From: Bacteroidota bacterium
GTDB taxonomy: Bacteria; Bacteroidota; Bacteroidia; JACCXN01
Assembly: GCA_947462515.1 (NCBI GenBank)
Contig: CANHPJ010000151.1
Span: 1 to 5,345, forward strand
Reading direction: 5' to 3'
Length of the DNA: 5,345 nucleotides
Shown: piece after piece, positions 1-5,345 of the stretch
Position numbering within the stretch: the first letter of the stretch is position 1
How the letters are laid out: each line of letters opens with the position of its first letter
The notes under the pieces: generated by a model
What the model was told of the DNA's origin: nothing
Databases searched by the model: none
Seen by the model: only the letters and a program-made list of their open reading frames with translations
Position numbers and translations under genes: made by a program

Positions 1-87
1 ACCCATCGCTATAACCTAATGAAAAAATTGAATGCCAAAAACTCAGCTGATTTGGTAAGAATGGCTATGGAAAACGAATTAATTTAA
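1..87 (+). CDS. LuxR/NarL-type DNA-binding protein, C-terminal end (partial)
   Basis: Frame 1 is open from the window edge to a TAA at 85-87 and encodes 28 residues. They begin THRYNLMKKL and end with ADLVRMAMENELI. This matches the end of a GerE/LuxR helix-turn-helix domain: the tail of the recognition helix (usually 'TV..HR.NI..KL') followed by the closing helix (usually 'AELVRYAI..GLI'). Most Bacteroidota proteins ending this way are NarL/FixJ-type response regulators with an N-terminal receiver domain. The rest of the gene is outside the window, so a receiver domain is inferred and not seen. The gene runs tail to tail with the receiver-only gene that ends at 98, with 10 bases between the stop codons. 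Confidence 0.82.
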   Translation, partial: THRYNLMKKLNAKNSADLVRMAMENELI

Positions 88-89
88 AC

Positions 90-114
90 TAATAGTGTTA
101 AATATTTACTGTTA
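90..114. terminator. Possible bidirectional terminator hairpin between convergent genes
   Basis: TAATAGTG at 90-97 can pair with TACTGTTA at 107-114 around a 9-base loop, using two G-T wobbles. The structure spans the 3' ends of the two convergent genes and includes the stop codon of the minus-strand gene (98-100). It is AT-rich. On the plus strand the nearest T-run (127-132) lies about 12 bases beyond the stem, so this is not a classical intrinsic terminator. The position is what makes it plausible. Confidence 0.25.
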
Positions 115-496
115 ATGCATTCAGAATTTTTTCCTGTAAAATTTCAAAGGCATTATCATCTTTTATAACATAATCATAAACACCTAATTCAAATATTTTG
201 GCAGCTATCTCCAAACTATTTTGTCCGCTTAACATAATTATTTTTGTTAAGGGTAAGTCCACCTTAATCTTTTTAACTGCCTCCAATCCATTTATAGCCT
301 TTGGATTTTCCTTATCTAAATTATAATCCAAAACAATAACATCGGGCTTTTGATTTAAATTTTCTATACAAGACTCGGCAGATTCAAAACCTTTTAAGGT
401 ATATTTTTCATCATTGGATAGCTTGCTTTTTAATATTTCAAGAAAAAAAGCATCGTCCTCTACTACAAAAACAAGCGGTTTATAAGGATTATTCAT
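98..496 (-). CDS. Single-domain response regulator (CheY-like receiver)
   Basis: This 132-residue protein is one receiver domain with no output domain. The acidic pocket is E13-D14-D15 after the first beta strand (VFVVEDD). The phosphoacceptor is D57 in VIVLDYNL, the switch Ser/Thr is S90 in IIMLSGQ, the aromatic switch residue is Y109, and the conserved lysine is K112 (YVIKDD). All residues needed for phosphorylation are present, so it should be a working phospho-acceptor. Such proteins act by protein-protein contact or phosphotransfer, and its kinase and target are not in the window. It lies 22 bases after the nucleoid-associated protein gene on the same strand and is probably the last gene of that transcript. 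The ATG at 496 puts the first beta strand at residues 8-12, as usual. There is no Shine-Dalgarno site, which is normal for Bacteroidota. Confidence 0.93.
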   Translation of the reverse strand: MNNPYKPLVFVVEDDAFFLEILKSKLSNDEKYTLKGFESAESCIENLNQKPDVIVLDYNLDKENPKAINGLEAVKKIKVDLPLTKIIMLSGQNSLEIAAKIFELGVYDYVIKDDNAFEILQEKILNALTVNI

Positions 497-518
497 TATT
501 GAGTTATCTGAAAAAAGT

Positions 519-1568
519 TTATTTCTCGTCCATATAATACAATTTGTAATATTTCAAATGCCTGACATCATCAAAACCTTTTTCTAACATATCAGCGTTA
601 CCGTGTATGTAAAAGGTAAAATTCTTATCTAGCTTAATGATGCTTTTAAAATTATTTTTGGCATCCTTAACTGCTTTAGGTGAAATATCAAAATCATCAT
701 TTATATCAGGCAAATTATGTTCCTGGGTGTATGACTCCTTATAATCTTCAAAGGCTTCAATCAATTCAGGGGCATGCATCACCTCTTCCATAAATTCCTT
801 TTTATTGAAAGTCTCTTTATTGGCAAAATATTCCACAGCTTTTGTTTTAACTTCGGCTTGGTCAATTTTACTGTATGAATTTTTTTCTGTCACCACTTTG
901 TCAACAAAGCTTTTGCATAGATTTAATGCATTATTGGTAAGATAAAAATCATCCTCACGCGGTCTTACCTTTAAAAAGTCATCTTTCCAGTATTGAGCCT
1001 CGCTGGTTTTGTTGATATTGTCTACCATACAAATCTTATATCCTAAGTCTTTCTCGGTATTAAATATCAAACAACCCTTATCTAGTTTATTTATGTTTAT
1101 ACCGTTTTCACAGGCCAATTCATAGTTTTCGTTTTTTTGAAATACCTTCAAATAGGTTTCTTTATTTTCTGATTTAAAAAAACCAAGAGCATCGCAAAGC
1201 TCATCTTCTACCACACAATCCTTGAAATAAACCACATAAAACTCGCCCGATTTTATCTGAGGATGCTGAGAATTCTCATAAAGATGTCTGGCAATGTTAA
1301 TGGTTTGATCATAAAAATTGTCTTTATCTTTAAATATTTCAGATACAAAGACAAATAAATCATTCAAATTGATAGAAGCATCGTGAAAAAAATTGAAGAA
1401 CACAGGCTCTTTAAAAGGATTTAAAAAATATTTTAAGAGGGCTGAATTAATAAAATCTTCCTGCAAATCGAGTGCTTGTTTGGAATAAACTACCCCCTCT
1501 TCCCTATTTTTATTACCTACCTGATGAACTATAATGGAGTCAATTTGAACCTGTGAAAAATCAAACAT
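519..1568 (-). CDS. Nucleoid-associated protein, NdpA/YejK (37-kDa) family
   Basis: I recognise this 349-residue protein as a member of the NdpA/YejK family, whose E. coli member was found bound to the nucleoid. Its biochemical role is poorly defined. Family-like blocks occur in order: HQVGNK (15-20) with EEGVVYS (23-29), HLYENSQHPQIKSGE (95-109), DALGFFKSENK (126-136), KLDKGCLIFN (161-170), EAQYWKDDFL (190-199), and a C-terminal FYIHGNADMLEKGFD (319-333). The length is about that of the E. coli protein (roughly 335 residues), so it looks complete. There is no signal peptide or membrane segment, so it is cytosolic. It follows the lipoprotein gene by 24 bases and precedes the receiver gene by 22 bases, which suggests co-transcription. 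No regulatory site is visible in these short gaps. The family call is firm, but a function in this organism cannot be stated. Confidence 0.88.
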   Translation of the reverse strand: MFDFSQVQIDSIIVHQVGNKNREEGVVYSKQALDLQEDFINSALLKYFLNPFKEPVFFNFFHDASINLNDLFVFVSEIFKDKDNFYDQTINIARHLYENSQHPQIKSGEFYVVYFKDCVVEDELCDALGFFKSENKETYLKVFQKNENYELACENGININKLDKGCLIFNTEKDLGYKICMVDNINKTSEAQYWKDDFLKVRPREDDFYLTNNALNLCKSFVDKVVTEKNSYSKIDQAEVKTKAVEYFANKETFNKKEFMEEVMHAPELIEAFEDYKESYTQEHNLPDINDDFDISPKAVKDAKNNFKSIIKLDKNFTFYIHGNADMLEKGFDDVRHLKYYKLYYMDEK

Positions 1569-1592
1569 AAATTTAAAATTAAAATAAGTGCA

Positions 1593-2288
1593 TTAAATAT
1601 TAGCCTTAACAATGTCGTTGAGGCCTTTGATTTGTTTGGTGAAAGTATATTTACCCTTGGTAAAATTATTTACCGGCCATCCTCCCCAGGCAACAATATT
1701 GCCTTTGGCATCCTTATAATTATATGCCGCAGTGGTTTGGCTATCAAATTCCCAAATCATGGTGTTTCGCTCTTTAGTGCCTACTTGAACTGGGAAAGTC
1801 ACTTTTACATCTATAAATTTGTGATAAACAACCTGCTGTAGCCAGCCATTACCAACGCCAAGTGAACTTAAAATATCCGTGAGGCCGCCTGCAACAGCAG
1901 TTGCCTGTAACTTAGCCTCAACAGTAAAGCGATCGGGATTGCCACCCTCAACAAAAAATTCACCGGTGTTAAATCTAAAATTAGCATAATCAAATGCCTG
2001 TTTAATTTTAGCTGAGGTTTCTATCCACTTGCTGCCGCCATAAACTGTATAGGTAAACATTGGGCCTTGTGTACCAAGCATACCATTGTCGTCGGTAAGT
2101 TGAATGGCTGTTACCGGAAAAGCTACCTTACTTTTTATATCACTTCCCAAAGAATCGGAAGCTGAAGTTAATTCCCATGTTCCCTGCATTAAGAGTTTTG
2201 TTGGAGTCTCTTCTTCCATTTTTTCGCAACCAAAAATTCCCATCAGGGAAACAAATAATAAAATAGATAAAGATTTTTTCATTTTCAT
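1593..2288 (-). CDS. Putative lipoprotein of unknown function
   Basis: This 231-residue protein starts with a lipoprotein signal peptide: basic MKMKK, a hydrophobic stretch at residues 6-19, and a lipobox IFGC with the lipidated Cys at residue 21, the only cysteine. F at -2 is slightly atypical. The mature N-terminus is acidic (C-E-K-M-E-E-E), which resembles the charged export signals of surface lipoproteins in Bacteroidota. The mature part is rich in Thr, Val and aromatics, with alternating patterns suggesting beta structure. It opens with LMQGTWELTSA (33-43), a phrase common at the start of lipocalin-like lipoproteins of this phylum. I cannot assign a family from the rest. ATG codons at 2288 and 2282 (M1 and M3) both give a workable signal peptide. 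It is the first gene of the apparent cluster with the NdpA-family and receiver genes. Confidence 0.85.
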   Translation of the reverse strand: MKMKKSLSILLFVSLMGIFGCEKMEEETPTKLLMQGTWELTSASDSLGSDIKSKVAFPVTAIQLTDDNGMLGTQGPMFTYTVYGGSKWIETSAKIKQAFDYANFRFNTGEFFVEGGNPDRFTVEAKLQATAVAGGLTDILSSLGVGNGWLQQVVYHKFIDVKVTFPVQVGTKERNTMIWEFDSQTTAAYNYKDAKGNIVAWGGWPVNNFTKGKYTFTKQIKGLNDIVKANI

Positions 2289-2316
2289 TTTTGCTATTAA
2301 TTAGGCTGCAATTTAT

Positions 2317-2324
2317 GAAAATTA
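2317..2324 (-). promoter_or_regulatory. Weak -7 promoter candidate for the lipoprotein gene cluster
   Basis: On the minus strand this reads TAATTTTC, one mismatch from the Bacteroidota -7 consensus TAnnTTTG. About 19 bases upstream the strand reads TTT where a -33 TTG would be expected, another single mismatch. Transcription would start roughly 20-30 bases before the ATG at 2288. In DNA this AT-rich such near matches arise easily by chance, so this is only the best of the poor candidates. Confidence 0.22.
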
Positions 2325-2363
2325 CTTTTCTCTGAATGCATTAAAATAGTTAATTAAGATTTC

Positions 2364-2397
2364 AAAAAAAGATAAGAGCATAGAACATATGGCTTAT
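2364..2397 (-). terminator. Terminator-like hairpin with T7 tract, minus direction
   Basis: Read on the minus strand, ATAAG (2397-2393) and CATA (2391-2388) pair with TATG (2382-2379) and CTTAT (2376-2372). This gives nine base pairs with a small internal loop and a five-base loop. One C follows, then seven T residues (2370-2364). That layout is a hairpin followed by a U-tract, as in an intrinsic terminator, although the stem is AT-rich. No minus-strand gene lies directly upstream of it, because the helicase occupies the plus strand there. Confidence 0.35.
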
Positions 2398-2471
2398 GTA
2401 GTAAAACCTTCATTTAGCGTGTTTATGATTTTTTAATTATTATCACTCTATAAACAAACAACATTTAGGAT

Positions 2472-2479
2472 TAACTTTG
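2472..2479 (+). promoter_or_regulatory. Bacteroidota -7 promoter element (TAACTTTG) for the helicase gene
   Basis: TAACTTTG matches the Bacteroidota sigma-A -7 consensus TAnnTTTG exactly. It lies immediately before the helicase start. I find no TTG about 20 bases upstream (around 2446-2453), so the -33 half is missing or degenerate. If the element is used, the transcript would begin at about 2484-2487. That would exclude the TTG at 2477, probably exclude the ATG at 2483, and favour the in-frame ATG at 2498. Confidence 0.45.
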
Positions 2480-2482
2480 AAG

Positions 2483-3805
2483 ATGCAAAAAAACATTATG
2501 GAATTAGATCAAGTGTTACAAAATTTGAATATTCAAGCACTTAATGAAATGCAATTAGCATCAATAGCGGCATATAAAAAAGATAAAGATATCGTTCTTT
2601 TATCACCCACAGGTTCAGGAAAGACATTAGCTTTTTTAATACCTGCCCTATTTGACTTAAAGCCTCAGGAAGCAGACATACAAACTTTAATTTTAGTTCC
2701 CGCGCGGGAATTGGCGCTTCAAATTGAGCAGGTTTTTCGGAAAATAGGTTCCTCCTTTAAAGTAAACTGCTGTTATGGAGGGCATGATGTTAATGTGGAA
2801 AAAAACAATTTAAAACACCCTCCTGCCTTATTAATTGGAACACCGGGTAGAATTGCTGATCACATTAAAAGAGGAAGGATAAATACCTCCGGAATAAAAA
2901 CACTCATTTTAGATGAATTTGACAAGTCATTGGAATTTGGCTTTATGGAGGATATGTCATTTATTATTGATCAGCTAAGCAATCTGGAAAAAAGAATGTT
3001 AACCTCGGCAACACAATCAATAGAGATTCCTGATTTTACCGGAATGCATGAACCAATCATCATCAATAACTTAGAAGAAAATAAACCAACGGGATTAACA
3101 TTAAAATATATTAAATCAAATGGAACAGATAAATTGGAGGCGCTTTTTAATCTGATCTGTGCTCTTGGCAATGATGTAACGCTGGTATTTTGTAACCATA
3201 TTGACACAGTTGATAGAATAAGCGGTTTATTAAAAGAAAAAGATCTGATTCATGATGTATTTCATGGAGGATTAAAACAAGAAGACAGAGAAAAAGCACT
3301 TATAAAATTCAGAAATGGCAGCTCTAAAATATTGATAACCACAGATTTGGCAGCAAGAGGATTAGACATACCAGAAATAAAAAACATAATACATTATCAA
3401 TTACCGCATAAAGAAGACGGTTTTATTCATCGCAATGGCCGTACAGCAAGAATGAATGCTTCCGGTACTTCCTTTTTAGTTCTCTCTGAAAACGATTTTA
3501 TTCCTGATTATATAATGCAAAAGCCTATCCTGGAAGAATTGCCCGATAAAGTGAAATTACCCGATTTTCCGGATTGGGCCACCATATATATCGGAGGCGG
3601 CAGAAAAGATAAAATAAGCAAGATGGATATTGTGGGAGTTCTTCTTCAAAAGGGAAATCTTTTAAAAGACGAACTTGGTTTAATTGAACTTCAGGATTTT
3701 GCAGCTTTTGTGGCAGTAAAAAGAAATAAAATAAGGCAAGCTGTTGATTTGTTAAAAAATGAAAAAATTAAAAAGAAAAAGTATAAAATCGAAATTTCTG
3801 AATAA
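2483..3805 (+). CDS. DEAD-box RNA helicase with DbpA-type RNA-binding domain
   Basis: This is an ATP-dependent RNA helicase, numbered here from the ATG at 2483 (440 residues). Core motifs occur in order: Q-motif glutamine (Q24 in LNEMQ), motif I SPTGSGKT (41-48), Ia PARELA (73-78), Ib TPGR (120-123), motif II DEFD (144-147, in place of DEAD), III SAT (175-177), V TTDLAARGLD (286-295) and VI HRNGRTAR (316-323). Residues from about 365, starting TIYIGGGRKDKI, match the C-terminal RNA-binding domain of DbpA, which in E. coli binds hairpin 92 of 23S rRNA. A role in large-subunit assembly is therefore likely but inferred. The length is close to E. coli DbpA (457). In-frame starts are TTG 2477, ATG 2483 and ATG 2498; a -7 promoter element at 2472-2479 favours 2498 (MELDQVL). 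It appears monocistronic and converges with porQ. Confidence 0.95.
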   Translation: MQKNIMELDQVLQNLNIQALNEMQLASIAAYKKDKDIVLLSPTGSGKTLAFLIPALFDLKPQEADIQTLILVPARELALQIEQVFRKIGSSFKVNCCYGGHDVNVEKNNLKHPPALLIGTPGRIADHIKRGRINTSGIKTLILDEFDKSLEFGFMEDMSFIIDQLSNLEKRMLTSATQSIEIPDFTGMHEPIIINNLEENKPTGLTLKYIKSNGTDKLEALFNLICALGNDVTLVFCNHIDTVDRISGLLKEKDLIHDVFHGGLKQEDREKALIKFRNGSSKILITTDLAARGLDIPEIKNIIHYQLPHKEDGFIHRNGRTARMNASGTSFLVLSENDFIPDYIMQKPILEELPDKVKLPDFPDWATIYIGGGRKDKISKMDIVGVLLQKGNLLKDELGLIELQDFAAFVAVKRNKIRQAVDLLKNEKIKKKKYKIEISE

Positions 3806-3818
3806 TCAATATTATTCA
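3799..3818. terminator. Perfect 8-bp hairpin between convergent helicase and porQ genes
   Basis: TGAATAAT (3799-3806) and ATTATTCA (3811-3818) are exact reverse complements around a CAAT loop. The left arm contains the helicase stop codon (3803-3805), and the structure fills half of the 26-base gap to the porQ stop. Being symmetric, it can form in transcripts from either side. Neither side has an adjacent T-run and only two of the eight pairs are G-C, so termination would be weak or would need help. It may also simply protect the 3' ends. Confidence 0.4.
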
Positions 3819-3831
3819 AGGATTTAAATAG

Positions 3832-4857
3832 CTAAAATGACGACAGATTAGTGGCTATGGTAATGCCGTTGGTGGCTCCTGACAAATGATAAGCTGCTCT
3901 TGCATAAGATATATTGAACTTAGATACCCGAAGACCAAATCCGAAAGAAAACCCCGAAATACCTGATCGTGCTTCGGGGCTTAAATCTTTTCTTATCATG
4001 TAGTTATATCCAATCCTTAATTGAACGTTCTTACCAGGAAGTATTTCAGCCCCAAAAATTAAATGCCGCATAACATTGTCAAAATAATTATTCTTGACCG
4101 GAATTGGTTCTCCGGTAATTGGATTGACTGTGGGTAAAGAAGGATCCTTAAAACCAAGATCAAGCTTATTTAAATTATTTGCCAAAAGGGTAAATTGCAA
4201 TGGAGCATGTAATAACTTTTTGGAAACAACAAACTGAACATTAAAAGGTAAACCGCTTCTGTTTTGGGTATAAGAAGTCAATTGATAGCCCATATTTTTA
4301 AGTAAAATGGAAAAACCAAAATTCGATTTAGGAACGACATAATTTGCTGCTAAATCAATTCCCAAGCCAAAGGAGTTATATTTTTCGAAGTATGAATAGA
4401 TAGATTTTAAATTTGTCCCTAAAGAAAAACTGCTATCTATTTTTTTTCCCCAGCCTAAATTAAAAGCATATTCGCCGGCCGAGAAAGTCCCTGTTATTTC
4501 TCCTGTTGGCTCGGCGGAAATAAATTTTCCATAATTGATAAACTGCATACCTGCCAAGAAACTTCCTGACTTTTGGTAAGTTTTGGAATACCCGGCATAG
4601 CCGCTTTTTACTCCTGCATAATAATTCAAAAAGTTTAAAACCAAATTATTGTTTATGGCTTCATTGATTAAAGATGGGTTGGCCACTGCAATATTGATGT
4701 CGGCATCATGAAAAATCGGAATGGCTCCTCCTAATGAAGAGATACGAGCGGTTTGGGGTATATTTAAAAAATCAAAAGTTGATTTTCCTCCAGGCTGGGA
4801 AAAGCTCACTTTCGCCAATGAAAAAAAAACAAATAAAACAAACAATTTATTTCTCAT
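3832..4857 (-). CDS. porQ: Type IX secretion system protein PorQ
   Basis: This 341-residue outer-membrane protein belongs to the T9SS. PorQ works with PorU, PorV and PorZ in the attachment complex that processes secreted proteins and anchors them at the cell surface. The signal peptide is residues 1-20, with likely cleavage at SFS|Q. The mature start, GGKSTFDFLNIPQTARISSLGG (23-44), is the PorQ hallmark, including a conserved 'FLN.P..AR...LGG'. NPSLIN (60-65), MQFINYGKF (104-112) and TGTFSAGEYAF (122-132) follow, all typical of the family. The remainder alternates hydrophobic and polar residues as in a beta-barrel and ends in Phe, as many outer-membrane beta-barrels do. The length fits the family, so the gene is complete. 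It lies 62 bases downstream of aroK on the same strand and may be read from that transcript. The gap has no clear promoter. Confidence 0.92.
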   Translation of the reverse strand: MRNKLFVLFVFFSLAKVSFSQPGGKSTFDFLNIPQTARISSLGGAIPIFHDADINIAVANPSLINEAINNNLVLNFLNYYAGVKSGYAGYSKTYQKSGSFLAGMQFINYGKFISAEPTGEITGTFSAGEYAFNLGWGKKIDSSFSLGTNLKSIYSYFEKYNSFGLGIDLAANYVVPKSNFGFSILLKNMGYQLTSYTQNRSGLPFNVQFVVSKKLLHAPLQFTLLANNLNKLDLGFKDPSLPTVNPITGEPIPVKNNYFDNVMRHLIFGAEILPGKNVQLRIGYNYMIRKDLSPEARSGISGFSFGFGLRVSKFNISYARAAYHLSGATNGITIATNLSSF

Positions 4858-4919
4858 TCAGCGGGATTACAAATAATATTCTTAACGAGCTAAAATTTAG
4901 TTTATTGCAATAAAAATAA

Positions 4920-5345
4920 TTAATCCTTTTTAGACAAGAATTTATCTATTTCTTTAAACAGAATATTGGCATTCAAATTAATTCCATCCACTTTAATATT
5001 CGCCGAATTATAATACTCCAATCTTTCTTCTAATTTTTCAGCAATGAAACCAGACAACTCTTCATCATTCATATTATTGATCAATGGTCGTTCAGCCTTT
5101 GAATTTTTTAATCTATTCAACAATGCGGCAGGATTCATTTCAATATAGATTGAAATTCCGTTTTCGTTGATAAATTTCATATTATCCTCATAGCAAGGTG
5201 TTCCGCCTCCTGTTGACACAACCAGGTCTGTTTTGGTACAAACCTCTCTTAATGCTTCTGATTCCTTCATCCTAAAGCCAGACTCTCCCTCTGTATCGAA
5301 GATATCCGAAATGGCTTTTTGATGTTTATTGATTATATACTTATC
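4920..5345 (-). CDS. aroK: Shikimate kinase, C-terminal part (partial)
   Basis: Shikimate kinase phosphorylates shikimate to shikimate-3-phosphate in the chorismate pathway. The reading frame stays open from the stop at 4920-4922 to the right edge, giving 141 residues of a protein usually about 170 long. The methionine at 5268-5270 is internal and is not the start. The missing 30 or so residues include the ATP-binding P-loop. The first visible residue (D) is probably the last Asp of the family's 'DTD' motif. Next come AISDIF and GESGFR (shikimate-binding Arg at partial residue 25), STGGGTP (GGG at 46-48), the lid segment KAERPL (Arg 86), and ERLEYYNSA (Arg 108), a version of the adenine-side 'R..Y...A' motif. 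All catalytic landmarks that should lie in this part are present, so it looks functional. porQ follows on the same strand. Confidence 0.93.
   Translation of the reverse strand, partial: DKYIINKHQKAISDIFDTEGESGFRMKESEALREVCTKTDLVVSTGGGTPCYEDNMKFINENGISIYIEMNPAALLNRLKNSKAERPLINNMNDEELSGFIAEKLEERLEYYNSANIKVDGINLNANILFKEIDKFLSKKD

Larger units (their letters stand above)
2289..2482. other. Divergent intergenic region
   Basis: These 194 AT-rich bases separate the start of the minus-strand lipoprotein gene from the start of the plus-strand helicase gene. They should hold promoters for both directions. I see no open reading frame worth calling here. The sites I can point to are listed separately: a weak minus-strand promoter candidate at 2317-2324, a minus-facing hairpin with T-tract at 2364-2397, and a plus-strand -7 promoter element at 2472-2479. 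Confidence 0.7.

Noticed and set aside
1632..1841. Plus-strand open frame of 69 codons
   Set aside because: It lies wholly antisense to the lipoprotein gene, has no recognisable protein features, and the minus-strand frame has a signal peptide and a lipobox.
2104..2304. Plus-strand open frame of 66 codons
   Set aside because: It is antisense to the 5' half of the lipoprotein gene and its sequence looks like the reverse reading of a signal peptide region; no domain or start signal supports it.
2912..2923. DEFD as evidence of a dead helicase
   Set aside because: The residues needed for ATP hydrolysis (D, E and final D) are kept and every other motif is intact, so a broken gene is not supported.
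2971..3207. Minus-strand open frame of 78 codons inside the helicase gene
   Set aside because: It is antisense to conserved helicase motifs (III to IV), which fix the plus-strand frame as the coding one.
4858..4919. Separate porQ promoter in the aroK-porQ gap
   Set aside because: On the minus strand only imperfect matches occur (TAAATTTT, and a TA five... TTTG-like stretch with wrong spacing), with no correctly placed -33 TTG, so I do not list a promoter.
5268..5270. ATG as the start of a short 116-residue kinase
   Set aside because: The frame continues upstream with shikimate kinase residues (AISDIF, GESGFR) to the window edge, so this methionine is internal and the gene is cut by the window, not truncated.
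1..5345. A new defence system, mobile element or CRISPR array
   Set aside because: I found no direct repeat arrays, transposase or integrase, terminal inverted repeats, tRNA-linked attachment sites or nuclease and effector domains. The genes are mostly recognisable housekeeping or phylum-typical ones.

Overview
The window looks like an ordinary chromosomal stretch from a member of the Bacteroidota. It is AT-rich, and no gene has a convincing Shine-Dalgarno site. One exact match to the Bacteroidota -7 promoter consensus (TAnnTTTG) lies just before the helicase gene. One gene is porQ, a component of the type IX secretion system (T9SS), which is restricted to this phylum. I cannot assign a genus.

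Layout from left to right: (1) the last 28 codons of a LuxR/NarL-type DNA-binding protein on the plus strand (1-87); (2) a tight minus-strand cluster read from right to left, made of a lipoprotein of unknown function (2288-1593), a nucleoid-associated protein of the NdpA/YejK family (1568-519) and a single-domain response regulator (496-98), with gaps of only 24 and 22 bases; (3) a divergent intergenic region (2289-2482) that holds a candidate helicase promoter and a terminator-like hairpin facing the minus direction; (4) a DEAD-box RNA helicase with a DbpA-type RNA-binding tail on the plus strand (to 3805); (5) porQ (4857-3832) and the 3' part of aroK, shikimate kinase (5345-4920), both on the minus strand. 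The helicase and porQ converge across an 8-bp hairpin that includes the helicase stop codon.

The three-gene minus cluster is probably one transcription unit, but no shared pathway is evident: an envelope lipoprotein, a nucleoid protein and a stand-alone receiver domain. The helicase is probably a ribosome-assembly factor. PorQ serves the T9SS attachment complex at the outer membrane, and AroK the chorismate pathway. I see no mobile element, CRISPR array, tRNA, rRNA or defence island. The points most worth a second look are the lipoprotein/NdpA/receiver cluster, the minus-facing hairpin plus T-tract with no gene upstream of it, and the promoter overlap that decides the helicase start codon.
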